DNA from: Mactra quadrangularis
Taxonomy: Eukaryota > Mollusca > Bivalvia > Venerida > Mactridae
NCBI GenBank assembly: GCA_025267735.1
Contig: CM046303.1
Span: 36,841,380-36,905,379, forward strand
Length of the DNA stretch: 64,000 nt
Direction of reading: 5' to 3'
In this document: positions 48,786-61,690 of the stretch, piece by piece
Numbering within the stretch: position 1 is the first letter of the stretch
Layout: every line of letters begins with the position of its first letter
The notes under the pieces: generated by a model
Database searches by the model: none
What the model saw: the letters and a program-made list of their open reading frames with translations, nothing else
What the model was told of the DNA's origin: nothing
Program-made: the position numbers and the translations under genes

Positions 48786-49678
48786 CAGTGTTTTCTCCAG
48801 AGCGCGTTTTTGCGTTTTTGGTGCACTTTTTGTCACATTTGACACGCTGAAAGACAATCAGCCGGTCTTTCAGGTCGCACTCGAAAAATAGTCGTCATAG
48901 TCCCCCAATTTTTATTTGTTCTGGACGTCAGTCCTGAACAAATATATGTACCATAATTCAGACCCTCTCCGATTTTGAAAGTGTGCAAAATCCAGAAGTA
49001 GTCCCTCAGTATATATGTATAGAGCAATTCAAAATGATCGTCTGCTGTGACAGGCGCAATAATTCCTGAAATACATCTGTTAATCGGTCTTTACTGAAGC
49101 GTATGTATAATAGCTTATGAGTTTAGCGTCATAGTAGAGATCCTTACGTCGCATTATGTAATAGAATGGTATCAACTATCCAGTCACGACCTGTGGTTTG
49201 TGTCAGTTGTCAGTAGATATGTTACATCATCTTATGTAATAGAATGGTTATATAGGAAAAGTTTAAAGATCGTAGTAAATGATTTTGAATGATGTCTGAG
49301 TACAGGACTTCATTTATTTTACATACAGATGCAGTAGAATAAATGTGCATGAATGATAGCTTCTAAGCGGCAGTAATTGAATTGTTTTAAGAATGACCCC
49401 TTTGACTTGCGGTGATTGTGTGAAAAAAAATCAGTAGTGAGTTCGCCTGTCAGGTTTACCTGTTGTATTTATAGGTGGATTGTATAAAGTGTTTTGAAAC
49501 GAAACAGTGCTGGCCTACCTATCAAACTAATATCACTGTTCTTTGTGAACGAATGTTTTGTTGGAGTCGGAAATTGAATTCCACTTTTCAAACCCGAACA
49601 AATTCAGTGCCTTCAGCGCTTTGATTTAACATAAAGGTCATGTTGACCCCCATAATTTTGACCCTGAAGAAAACACTG
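48786..49678. mobile_element. CAGTGTTTTC-ended element hosting a family B repeat
   Basis: Ends CAGTGTTTTCTCCAGAG and (reverse complement) CAGTGTTTTCTTCAGGG, with AATATC next to each end. A CAGTG start and TTTTC follow hAT-type ends, but the duplication is short. Most of its length is the family B repeat at 48915-49628. Confidence 0.55.
48915..49628. repeat. Family B repeat, copy 1 (empty site of the foldback)
   Basis: Starts TTTGTTCTGGACGTCAG and has CCCGAACAAA near the right end, so short inverted ends are possible. Collinear with 55169-59911, except that copy 2 has 4.0 kb inserted after GCGGTGACTGTGTG. Here the site reads GTGTGAAAAAAAATCAG and is intact. Confidence 0.8.
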
Positions 49679-50005
49679 AATATCCAACAGAATGAAACAT
49701 TGTGAACACAGTTAATATCTTTTTACACAGAAAAAGAACTTTTTCCATTTATACATAGACAACAGTATAGATTTATATATTATCAAACTTAATTTTCATG
49801 TTCATAACTTTACAGTATAGTCATAATGGCAAGAGCAATCTTAAAAATTGCATCATGAGAGAAATCTACATTTTAATACAGTCACTGTGAAACACAACCA
49901 TTGACTTAACACATATTTTTGATCAATTAAAAACTATGCGGATGAGATCATATCTTTTTTCTTTGCTGAACAGTAGGTTCTTTAAATCTGCACTCAAATG
50001 CATTG

Positions 50006-50320
50006 CTAAAAGGTTAACGAACAGTGAGGCTTTTTGGAAGTGACTATAATATAGTCACCAACAATCACCACAGTCCACACTCTTCCCCTCTTTATATTAC
50101 TTTCCAGAGCTCTAGCTGGCCTGGCAGGGCCTCGCCAGAGCTTGTCAAACACTTCGGACACCATTAAAGTAATTTCAGTGAATAAAACTGTATGTACTGG
50201 CTGGGAAATAAACCTGGTTCTCCTAGGTGGTATGCGAGACACTTAACAGCGTCTCTCAAGGGTTAATCCAACAGCAAGGCTGTTGATGTGACTATATAGT
50301 CACCTATGATCACCACATAA
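50006..50320. repeat. Paired GTGACTATA palindromes
   Basis: GTGACTATAATATAGTCAC near 50040 and the perfect GTGACTATATAGTCAC near 50278 are followed by similar text (CAACAATCACCAC and CTATGATCACCAC). The stretch between has a 78-codon minus-strand frame of unknown nature. 49680-50900 otherwise holds nothing I recognise. Confidence 0.5.
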
Positions 50321-51957
50321 TTAATTTATGAACTCACAATCACCGATATGGTTTTCTTTAGTCCTAGATGAATGTGGTTATGACACAAATAATGAAAAGA
50401 TAACAGTTTGCAATTACATGAATGATATTAATAATTTTATTCCTTATCAGTATAAAAATGACAGTCTAAAGTTCAATTAAAAGTTTTTTAGTTGAAATAG
50501 TAAAAATGGAACGGCAAGCAAAAATACCCTTACCATAGTAGGCGAACTTTAATGAAATGCCCGTTAAACTGAACAAAATCAGGTATAACTATAAACTTTG
50601 AGTGATGACAAAAAATCACGAGAACAAAATGGTAAGTTTCTAAAAATCAATATTAGTCAATGGTCGATGAGTGGATATTTATAAACATTGTCTACGAAAT
50701 AATACCTTCACACATAGCAAGTCACAATCATAAAAACTGCTGAATCTAAGAATCGTTTAAATCATTGTTTCATTAATCACAAGACTACAAATTGATAAAA
50801 AGTTTAATTGGTTTCTATTTTCGATTTCAATGGCATCAAGGATAATAAATGAAGGACTTCGAATATGATACGACTAATCGGGACGGTCTAATTTACCGGT
50901 ATAGATAGATAGCGAAAACAACTTGTTTTCGCGAAAACAACATTTTTTACGAAAACAACCTGTTAAATTAATATTATACGTTATTTTAAACAAAACATAA
51001 TATTTTATGAAAGCATATTATAAAATACGTTAAATGAGCAAGTCTTGTTACAAAATTCCGAAAAATAATGATTTTATAGCCGATTTTCTTGTTTTAAATA
51101 GTGGATCGCAATGGGAATTTAAGTCGATTGAATTAACATTATGCCGATTAGTGGTCCGACGAACAACCAATCTTTATAGCTCACATTTTCCACATTCAAT
51201 AAAAATGTTATTAAAAGTTATATTTTTATCACATATTTTGCTTTATCATTTACATTAACAACATATTTTAATATTTTGCCATCTGTTAAGACATGATCGA
51301 TCCAGTGAACTCTCATTCGGTCCACTAAAAATCGCATTTTGATGGCCTGAATGTCCAATGCAGACCAAAGTTTTCAAGAAGACTGCATAGCATACAAATG
51401 ATTTAAAATTGTAAAAACAAAAAGTATTAAGTCTGTAAGTATAGTACATTCATTCTGTTAGGACGTATTTTCATTTATTAAGAACAGCACAAAGAGGTTT
51501 TTTCGATCACTTATTAATTGTTTCCATTATGGTTCCCTGAAATAAATAAATGAATAAATAAATGTCCTTGCAAAACAAACAATGCCTACTTCCTTAAACA
51601 TAGTCATTTAAAAGACAATGATAAATAAAAAGATAGGGGCTATAATATATTAAATTAGGGTTATCATTAACAGAACTGACTTAAATTAATACAGAGTTAA
51701 ATTAAAAATTTGTAAGATAATGTTTTTGGTGTTTTTTATTTGAGTTTTTTTTTCTTTCTAAAATTCAGAACTAAGTGTGGTTTTATGATCTTGAACTGAA
51801 CTGGCTGGAGTAAAATGTTCATGTATAATGCGTTTATAACAGATATTTCAGTAAATACATTAAATAAAATTGTTTAGAACAATGTGATTTCTTTTAAGGT
51901 ATAGTTCATTTTGAAGTTCTCTATGATAACAACCTGTAAATGTTTATTTATTGATGT

Positions 51958-52188
51958 TTATAGTTCTATTACATTAACCTAATAATTACACGGTCACTGA
52001 ATGTGTTATTATTTAACCTCTTTTTAACCATTGAGCCACCAATCCATATTAATTATTGATAATCTAACTATATATGCGACGATTTTGAATATCGGGGAAA
52101 TAACAAGTTCGAAAGGGGTTAAAAAAATGATAGATTCAGTGACCGTGTAATTAGTAAGTTGTGACAGGTTAATGTAATAGAACTATAA
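51958..52188. mobile_element. Near-palindromic MITE
   Basis: Perfect 23-bp inverted ends including TAGTTCTATTACATTAACCT, and a second inner pair TTACACGGTCACTGAAT / TTCAGTGACCGTGTAA. The two halves of this 231-bp stretch could fold together. A partial relative lies at 8808-8960. Confidence 0.7.
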
Positions 52189-52399
52189 CATGGTAAAACT
52201 CTTTTCCGTAATAAATATATGAATTGGGTGCATTTTCAGTGGCAATAATTATTAAGTGTTTTCGAGAAGAAAAAAATAATTATTTTCATTTATTGTTAAT
52301 AAGGTAACCAGAAAACGTATCCTGGATATTTATTTATTACATAAAATATTAAAATTATGTTAAACATGACTCGAGAAATAAACTTTTTATAGGTTGTTA

Positions 52400-53837
52400 T
52401 AGTGATGGAGAATCGGACAAAAACCATAATCGATAATCGAATTGAATCAAATGTAATTAATCGATTAAAAATCGATTAATAATCGAAATTTGTATAAATG
52501 CTTACGGTATCTCGACAAAAGCTTTCCTGAGAAAATACAGGGATTTTAGATTACAAGTAGCATTAAATCTCTGGAAAAAGATAGAATAAACACTTCATTC
52601 AAGACAACATCCTTTATTAACTTAAAACAAACTATATTTGCATGATTAATTTCTTTGAAAACATTTTACAAACAAAGGACAATATTAAAATCACAATACT
52701 AAGACTTACTGCTTTCAATTTAAATCGGCAAGTATAGTGTATCTGAGTCAGATGTTATACAGTACGAAAACTATGTATTGTTGGTATGAATTTTGTTACA
52801 CAATATCATTTTGAAACCGCTAGCAGTCGTTTGATTTACCCCTTCATCATCTAGAAATATCTTTCAGCAATAGTTTGTTTTTTCATAATTTTCATAAGCA
52901 AAAGATGTTGGTACAATTGTTTAATAACATAATTCACAAATAAATAATTCATTCACATTCTGCCTAAGTCAATAAATATGTTTTCTGATAGATTTATCCA
53001 ATGCTATAAATGTCCATTTAATTAACTTTTTTTTCTGAACAAATTCATTCAAGATGATTTAAAACTGATACAGGTAAAATAAAATTAAAATGTAAGTATC
53101 GTGTCGGTTACGAAAATTATTGAGGACGAATGTTTCACACTGCAGAGCGTTATCCCATTAACCACCTTTAAGGATGGATATTACCACCATGTTATGGAGA
53201 ACCATCATGGAATAAGCTAGCTTGGTTCAGCATCTAAGTTTATTGGATTCTAGTGAGTTAATGAATTTTAAACTTCATTTGATACGAGGATAAGACCGTA
53301 TCCGGATGTTGTACCTCACAGAGTTTCCCAAAGAGATTTGGTCGTAGATTTTAATTAGTTTATTGACCTCGTTATTGAAATCGTAACAAATTGAGTGTGA
53401 AGATTTATAACACATCTGATGTACCAAACGTTTGTTATACAACGTGACATTTAAATTATCACATGTATCAAGAAAGCGGTATCAAGACTCGTACACTACG
53501 TCATCAACAAAAATTAAGACCTTTTTGTAAATTGTTATTTATCTTTGAAATTCGCCGACATGTATATTAAAATTTTTGTTTGATATTAGACATGTGAAGG
53601 ACGGGTGGACCAACGAGTTTGACTTAAACTGATAAGTAATTTAACTAAATAAGACTGAAAATTAAAAGTAACGTTATTGTCCCTTGTGTACAAGTTTAAA
53701 CTGAGGTAAGTTGTGGCAAAATCTGCGGTTCTGAAACAACCAGCGGCAATCGATTTTCCTTAAAGAAAATCGATTGTCGCTGATGTAAGCGCCCAGCGAC
53801 GATTATTCGATTCTACTCGATCATCGTGACATCACTA
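52400..53837. mobile_element. Non-autonomous hAT element, 1,438 bp
   Basis: Ends TAGTGATGGAGAATCGG and (reverse complement) TAGTGATGTCACGATGATC with a perfect 8-bp target duplication GGTTGTTA (52392-52399, 53838-53845). ATCGATTAA/AATCGATT runs at both sides are typical subterminal repeats. No transposase frame. Confidence 0.85.
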
Positions 53838-54399
53838 GGTTGTTATCGTATAGAACTTCAACGTAGCATTTCGATCGACTTCCCGTTGTGATCCGCTACA
53901 ACAAGAAAATCGGCTATAAAATCATTATTTTTCGGAATTTTGTACCAAAACTTGCTCATTTAACGTATTTTAAAACTTGCATTCATAAAATATAAAGTTT
54001 TGTTTGGAATAGCGACGTTTTTCCGCTACACTGTTTTTGTGCTCTGTTTTGATAAAACAAAAAAATAGTTTTGAAAATAAAAACGTTTTCAGTGGTAAGT
54101 TTCATCATCAAGTTCTTAACGTTCATGATCGCCATCTTTATTTAAAATACAGTGAAGTGCCATTTGCCGCAATTTTTGTATTCATTGTGTTAACAATGAA
54201 TACCCTGTTACCAATAGATTAATAGTGGTATTCCGATCGGAGTCCTATATTTAATCAACGAGACCTAACAGCATCCATATCCGGATAATTCCGCTACAAT
54301 AAAATAGTTCATACTGAAACTGGTACTTTATGTATTTCTGCGCGAGAAAATGACCAGACGCTCAATACGACGTCACAGAATATACTTGAAGCGATTAAC

Positions 54400-54580
54400 T
54401 TATAATACACGCGAGAGGTGTGTGGCAGTACTATTAGATAGATGTACACTCGACGGCCTTCGCGGTCTATTTATAGAAAGTCACAGTCTAAACCACTGAC
54501 GAAGACACTGTGACTGACACCATAAACAGAGAAGAATTATCAGACCATCACTGATAATGATCCTTTTATATAAATTATTG
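54400..54580. other. Small stem-loops, otherwise unassigned
   Basis: AGTCACAGT...ACTGTGACT (54479-54516) and ATTATCAG...CTGATAAT (54536-54558) can form stems. The rest of 54020-54980 shows CCGCTACA words near 53891, 54015 and 54290 but no gene. Confidence 0.35.
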
Positions 54581-54984
54581 TACATTTATATATTAAATAA
54601 TCAAGCATGGTTGGTTTAATTAACGGTTAATAAACATTTTAAAGAATTTTAATGCCTCACTTATAGAGATCACAGGCGTAAGCAGTACTTTCGTGCTATT
54701 AATTGTTGTGGGACCTTTGATGCTTTGCATCAATATTTTCTTGTAAAGAAATATAATCTTCGTTCGATTAGCCGTCGGAATATGGGACAGAACATGTTCT
54801 TGAATCGAATAATCGGGATTGGTTATCAATAAATATAATTTACTTACTACGTAGCACACATAACAGATAACAATGACATAGTTTTAAATCTCTCCTATAT
54901 TAGAGTTTTTTGACACACAGACTAATTAAACAATGTGATAGTCATATTGTAACAGTTAATAGCTTTGACTAATTACAACAGTAG

Positions 54985-55120
54985 TCATAGTGCACCTAGT
55001 AGTTTGTTAACAGCTAAATCCAGAGATAAAGCCTCTTCAAGAACAGTGAGTAGGTGGACTGACCGCTGTGATATAACCTTTATAAGGTGTTTCTACAGCA
55101 TAAAACCCAACAAAAATTGA
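54985..55120 (+). mobile_element. tRNA-derived SINE, family S2, 3' fragment
   Basis: CACCTAGTAGTTTGTTAACA, GACCGCTGTGATATAACC and AAAACCCAACAAAAATTG match the 3' half of 13251-13544. The tRNA-like head is missing. Confidence 0.6.
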
Positions 55121-55168
55121 ATAAATCTAAACACAATGAATACCCCAGTACTTTCAGTGCTTTGATTA

Positions 55169-58100
55169 TTTGTTCGGGACGTCAGTCCTGAACAAATATA
55201 TGTACCATAATTCAGTACCTCTCCGATTTTGAAAGTGTGCAAAATCCAGAAGTAGTCCCTCAGTATATATGTATAGAGCAATTCAAAATGATCGTCTGCT
55301 GTGACAGGCGCAATAATTCCTGAAATACATCGGTTAATCGGTCTATACTGAAGCGCATGTATGATAGCTTATGTGGTAAGCGTCTCAGTAGAGATCCTTA
55401 CGTCGCATTATGTAATAGAATGGTATCAACTATCCAGTCACGACCTGTCGTTTGTTCCAGTTGTCAGTAGATATGTTACACCATCTTATGTAATAGAATG
55501 GTTCTACATAGGAAAAGCTTAAAGATCGTAGTAAATGATTTTGAATGATGTCTGAAGAGGACTTCATTTATTTTACATACAGATGCAGTAGAATAAATGT
55601 GCATGAATGATAGCTTCTAAGCGGCAGTTATTGAATTGTTTTAAGAATGACCCCTTTGACTTGCGGTGACTGTGTGTAGTATGTCGGCCCAAGGCTAAAA
55701 AAAGTGGTTCGCTGTACTCATCGGTATATCAGCAATATTTTGATGGTTTTTTATAGAAAAAATTGTGCTCTTTACGAATCTGCCAGGTGATTATTCAAAT
55801 TTTTGGGCAGGAAGATGCTATTGGCCAAAAACCGATGACGTCACTTATTTCTAAAAAAATCGCCTTAAACTTTAAAATCGCATTGCACGCTTATTTGTCA
55901 TGTTTCGAACAAATAAATTTGGTTGTAAATTATGATATGCTTCGACTCTAAGATTTTGTAAATGTTTTGAAAATAATCGGGTGCTGTAAGCAGCGATCAT
56001 CAAAACAAGTGATTACGTCACATATTTACCATTTTCCGAGATATAAGTTTCAAACGTCAATAATTCTATGTTCTTAATTATTTTTTTAAAAATCGATTGC
56101 ACGGAAGTTTTGACAATACCATGAAGATAAAAAAAATATATCAGAAAAATACTTGATGATAAAACATAAGCAAATACCAGCTCCCTAACCAGCCCTTACC
56201 AGTCACAGTTTTGTGTATAGCCATGCAGTAAAATGCCATATTCAAGATGAACCCTGTACTTGAGTTCCAACAAAGTTATTGTGCAGTTTATATGTCTTTG
56301 AACGGTGCTGAATGAGAATCCGAGGAATGATACCCTATATTACTTGAACAATTTGCATAATATGCAAATTAAGTCCGCCATTATCGAAATTCCGTTTTTC
56401 CCTAATAGCACAATGACCGACTTGGATAGAAATTTAAAATAAGCCTCGATACCAATGTTTTCATGGTCTATCTATCATAATTTATGGTACTTATTTCAGT
56501 TTGATCAGATCATCTAAATATGCAAATTTATGCAAATTAGGTATTTTACTGAATACAATATTCGGGGTTTCTATATATTAAAAAGTCCTTTGTTTTTGCT
56601 TGCATATTTTGAGTAACATTTGGTTATGTAATGTTATTTCTGTACCTTTTAAGCAAAAAATTATCAAATGGAATTATTAAATCAGTTGCTAAATATCTGA
56701 ATTACACAATACAGTTATATTTGTTGTAGGACTATGCCTTTATACATTTCGAGATTGCACGTGCAGTTATGCCATTTTCTTTTATTCTTTTTGCCTGGAT
56801 AATTTTATTCAGGTTTTGTATCTTCTAACTATGCTGATTAAGAAACCAAGTGGGGAAATTCTGATATCCTTAGAAAAATTTGCATCAAATGCAAATTTAT
56901 CCTCCCCCATCACCGAAATTCTGGTTTTTTTTATGATAACACGATAACCAATTAGGATGAAAAAGAATAAATTTGTGTCAGCGCCCATGTTTGTAGGGTC
57001 TAGTTAACATATGATACCACCTTCAGCATTATCAGATGATTTGAATATGCAAATTAAGAATGTTAATAATAAGGATGAGGGTATATTTTATTACTAATTA
57101 AAGACCTCTATCAGATTACGATTCGCAACATGGACGGTTTTACGACAATTAACAAATAATTAAAGACAAAGCATTTAGACAGTATGTATTTAGTGTCGAA
57201 ACACTTGAAGAACTTTCATGATACATGCATCTCAATGATCATTTAAGACAAACATTAACAATATGCATTTATCTATGCGTCCATTACATGTGTATGTGAT
57301 TTGTTTTATATTGGTGAACCTATATTGATGAGCTAATTTTATCATGACTATCATAGGTTCTGAAGTCTATTGATATCTCTCATCTAGAAAATCAACAGTC
57401 TATAAAAGAAACTATGACCAGGTAATGCTTCTTATGTATGTATACAATACATACATGTTCTTTACTGTAAATAGATTGTCAATTATAGTTTCCGTAATTT
57501 CTAAGTTGCCTTAATGTCGCTACTTAAAATAAGTCACACAAACAACTTTCTGATTTCGCAAGGAAACTATGTAAGGATGCATTTAACTCATTGAAATTAC
57601 ATACTAAGCATAATAGGTATTAGTCAAAATTAAAGTCGCTTATTAAGTCATACGAGGACAAAATGGTGCAGCATTGACCATGTATAGCATATGTTGACAC
57701 ATGTAGTTTCATGTTCTACATTCCACTTAGTTGAGAAGTCAAATATGCACAAAAATATGTAAAACTTTCCAGCCTCTACTATTACAATAAAACATATCGA
57801 TCAAATTGTGTCATTGACAGGATGTTCTTCAAATGATAAAATGGTTTTGAATTCAGTGGCTTCAATTTTACGAGCAACTGAAGATGTACTGTAAAATAAA
57901 TTCATGTTCTTTCATTACTCGATTAGCTTAACGGCTCACCAAATCAAAATTCATACAATAGTGTGTTCAAACGAAAAATTCTTAATAAAACTCCAACACT
58001 TTAAACATTTACATCATTTGCATATGTTGCCTATTATGGTAATAGCAGGCTATACGTAAATAAGTTAAACATTTAAACATTCATTTAATATTATTACATT

Positions 58101-59911
58101 GATTATGATTGGTATATGCCTGGTCCCATGATCTATGTGGACATTCCAAACATTGAAATCCACCTGAGCAAACATTCAGTCGCAATTGACAGATTGCTCG
58201 GTTCAATTTAATTGGCATGGATAACTAGTTGAAATTCAAACTCGATCTGTAAAATATATGCATGATTACAAGCGGAAAACATGGTAGCATTTAATAGTAA
58301 ATTTTGTTTTACAATTCATGGTGGAATAAAAGAGAAAATGTGAGACAATACCTTATTTCAATCAAATTAGAGCATTTATTTACTTTAATTCAATTTATTT
58401 TTATCATAATTGGTTATTGTGTTATTAGCGAAAATGGAGTTTCGGTATTGGCGGACTAAATTTGCATATTATGCAAATTAATGAAGGATGACATGTTGGC
58501 ATCACTTAGTTTCTTCATCAGCTTTGTTCAATGATAAATAAACTGCATCAAAATTATCCAAGCCTCAACAGAATGATAGAAAATGGCATAAATATACGTG
58601 ACACCATGCAATAGAACAAATAGTGCAAATCCTTCAACTTATAATGTAATTTGAATATTTTGCACATCATTAAGTCATCATTTACTGGTTTAATATTATC
58701 ATTTGATATATTTGCGTCTAAAACATACAAAAATAACATTACATAGCCAAATGTTACTCAGAATATGCAAGCAAAAACATAGTACTTCTTGATGTATAGA
58801 AACCCCGAATATTGTATTCAGTAAAATACCTAATTTGCATAAATTTGCATATTTAAATGATCTGATCAAGCTGAAATTAGTACCAGATGATAGATAGACC
58901 ATTAAAACATGGGTATCGAGGCTTATTTTAAATTTCTATTCAAGTTGGTTATTGTGTTATTAGGGAATAACGAAATTTCGATAATGGCGGACTTAATTTG
59001 CATATTATGCAAATTTTTCAAGTAATATAAGATGTCATAACTCGGATTCTCATTCAGCACCGTTTAAAGACATATAAACTGCACAATAACTTTGTTGGAA
59101 CTCAAGTACAGGGTTCACCTTGAATATGGCATTTTACTGCACGACTATATACAAAACTGGGACTCGTAAGGGTTGGTTAGGGAGCTGGTATTTGCTTATG
59201 CTTTATCATCAAGTATTTTTCTAATTTATATTTTTTATCTTCATGGTATTGTCAAAACTTCCGTGCATTTGATATTTAAAGAAATAATTAAGAACATAGA
59301 ATTATTGACGTTTGAAACTTATATCTCGAAAAACGGTAAATATGTGACGTAATTACTTGTTTTGATGATCGGTGCTTCCAGTTCCCGATTATTTTCAAAA
59401 CATTTACAAAATCTTAGAGTCGAAGCATATCATAATTTACAACCAAATTTATTTGTTCGAAACATGACAAATTAGCGCGCAATTTGTTTTTAAAATTTAA
59501 AGGCGATTTTTTAGAAATTAGTGACGTTATCGGTTTTTGGCCAATAGCATCTTCCTGCCCAAAAATTTGAAAAATCTCCTGGCAGATTCGTAAAGAGCAC
59601 AATTTTTTCTATCAAAAACCATCAAAATATTGCTGATATACCTATGAGTACAGCGAACCACCTTTTTAGACGCTTTTCTCAACTGGGCCGACATACTAGT
59701 GAAAAAAATCAGTAGAGAGTTCGCCTGTCCGGTTTACCAGTTGTATTTATAGGTCGATAGTATAAAGTGTTTTGAAACGGAACAGTGCTGGCCTACCTAT
59801 CAAACTAATATCACTGAACTGTTCTTGGTGAACGAATGTTTTGTTGGAGTCGGAAATTGAATTCCACTTTTCAAACCCGAACAAATTCAGTGCCTTCAGC
59901 GCTTTGATTTA
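55169..59911. repeat. Family B repeat, copy 2, split by a 4.0-kb foldback
   Basis: The left part, 55169-55676, and right part, 59699-59911, together match copy 1 at 48915-49628. The break lies in GTGTG|GTGAAAA with GTG duplicated. Confidence 0.8.
55677..59698. mobile_element. Foldback element, 4,022 bp, arms of about 950 bp
   Basis: Terminal inverted repeat TAGTATGTCGGCCCA is perfect over 15 bp and flanked by GTG on each side (55674-55676, 59699-59701). The arms run from each end to about 56632 and 58733 and stay clearly alignable; both encode the same 62-codon frame (CSLRICQ...EDAIGQKP) on opposite strands. Several ATTTGCATATTATGCAAATT-type palindromes are spread through it. The 2.1-kb middle has no transposase. 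The type is unassigned; 3-bp duplications occur in Harbinger and CACTA groups. Confidence 0.8.
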
Positions 59912-60669
59912 CTTGTGTACTTGTTACTCTTTTGTTGTAAGAAGGATATCAGGGACAAAGCGTTCTGACAGCCTACGTAGCGATATCCTTGGCGAACTGG
60001 CTACAGGTGTGGTCTTTTGAAGAGCATGTAACTATTACAGTATTAAGTACAGTTGTAGTTGTAGATTTATGCGTATAAATCATTACCTTCACAAAAACAA
60101 GGACGTTAATAATCATATTTATGATAAGTTAATCTTATATTAAATGTAAAAACGCCCATTTTCAATGGTCTTGCGGAGATATTTTGATGATCTGAAAAAT
60201 ATCTATACTCTAAATTACCGCGTATGGTCAGCCACAATCATTTAAGGAAATAAATTAGTATTGACCTTTGTTTACCATATCAAATACACGTGTTCATTAA
60301 GTACTTCTACATGGGTTGGTTTCGGGATATCTTGAAACTAAAAATATTTTGAAATGAAATACGAGGAAGTTTACTATAAAACTTTACAAATCATCTTAGT
60401 TTTAAAATGGCTCATGTACCACACGTTCAGTTTTTTGTTGCTATTTTTGTGTCTTACTCTGGATATTCTCTAGGAGGTATGTATCAAATTTGGGTTATTA
60501 TAATTTCATTTAATTCACAATTATTATTTTCTCTTTCACGCTTAACGGTTAAACGTGTTATTATTCAATGAAAATAAACGATGAAAATTTAAATTTTATA
60601 TTTTCATTTCAGTGAAAATATAATCTTATATTTCCATCGTCAATGGCGTCATCTTGGAGAAGATGTATT

Positions 60670-60815
60670 TTCAAGTTATGACTTTGGTGTAAGATCTTTT
60701 TATTTCAACTCGTGAACTCAAAAACGACATTTTCACTCGTTGCTATGCCAATGGTGAAAATATTCTTTATGCGCTCACTCAGTGAATGAAAATCGATCTC
60801 ACACCAAAGTTGACA
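60670..60815. repeat. Inverted pair ACTTTGGTGTAAGATC / GATCTCACACCAAAGT
   Basis: Arms at about 60680-60695 and 60795-60810 with one mismatch enclose 100 bp. It may be a remnant of a short element. 59930-61100 otherwise shows nothing I recognise as a gene. Confidence 0.4.
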
Positions 60816-61110
60816 AATATTCTCTTTTTGCATTGAATATGTAATTTTTAAATACTGTTAAAACTTACAACAACGCTAGATGGTCGCTTTCAATCTCTTT
60901 AGGATCATGTTAGACTAAAAATGTGTTTACTAGGTATAATAGAAATCACTATATGACTTATTGCAGCAGATCATTCAGTTTACTCATGAGAATCGTATAA
61001 CAAGCACTTGTTAAAGAGTTCAAATATTTACGTTATTAGTTAAAATGCATCGTAAAGTAAACTTATACTTATTCAGGGCAAATCCTGTTAATTTATAACG
61101 AATCGAAAGA

Positions 61111-61176
61111 ATTCTCGTACCCAGAGGTTATCAAGAGGCTCGATCGAGAATCTTGATATCCTCTGGGTACGAGAAT
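61111..61176. repeat. Long hairpin with 26-bp arms
   Basis: ATTCTCGTACCCAGAGG...ATCAAGA (61111-61136) pairs with TCTTGAT...CCTCTGGGTACGAGAAT (61151-61176), with one mismatch near the middle. A third, partial copy, GATATCCTGGGTATGAGAAT, follows near 61238. Confidence 0.7.
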
Positions 61177-61429
61177 GTCATAATCCGATGGAGGATAACT
61201 CTATTACATAGTCGAAGTAAAGACATTCTGTAGATGGGATATCCTGGGTATGAGAATGGTCAAACAAGTGCTTAGGTTAGTATATTTTTACGTCAGCATT
61301 GACATAGAACTCAAGTAGCAAAGGAAGCGGGACAGGTTATTTTGAGTAAAAGGTGTTCGATGTACCTGAAACCAGCATCATTTACAAGTCATAGTTTACA
61401 TATATTGAGACCCAACCATTATGCTAGGT

Positions 61430-61690
61430 TTACATCTGGCAACGATCTCCGCGGATGGCGTCACGTTCTGGTACGCTTTGTTGCGATCAACACGGTTGGC
61501 TTCCACGCTCCACCACGTTCCGTAACGTCCTGTTAAGATCTCCCACGACAAAGCCGCTTTGTTGCGATCTCCTGCGATTTGACCTACGATTTGAGACAAA
61601 TGACCACGTTTTACGCCACGATTTGATATTTAAACAAGAAATAATTCTTTCCCAGCGACGCTGGATGAAATCAAAGCACTGAAAGTGCTG
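61430..61690. other. GC-richer stretch with repeated TTGCGATC words
   Basis: CTTTGTTGCGATC occurs twice (61476, 61556) with related GATCTCC/GATTTG words. Overlapping frames on the minus strand have no family I recognise. It looks like a fragment of a dispersed repeat. Confidence 0.25.

Larger units (their letters stand above)
50912..54020. mobile_element. Large inverted-repeat pair (possible foldback element) with hAT and MITE insertions
   Basis: 50990-51136 and 53866-54012 are inverted copies over about 150 bp; both contain TTAAATGAGCAAG and AATAATGATTTTATAGCCGA. A perfect 21-bp palindrome (GCGAAAACAA...TTGTTTTCGC) sits at 50912-50932. Between the arms lie a short MITE (51958-52188) and a hAT element (52400-53837). 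The outer limits are uncertain. Confidence 0.5.

Noticed and set aside
50006..50242. 78-codon minus-strand frame between the GTGACTATA palindromes
   Set aside because: Composition is plausible for an exon, but there is no family match, no splice context and it overlaps a palindrome.
55763..59602. Two matching 62-codon frames (CSLRICQ...) on opposite strands
   Set aside because: They are the two arms of the foldback element; the match follows from arm symmetry and does not show coding.
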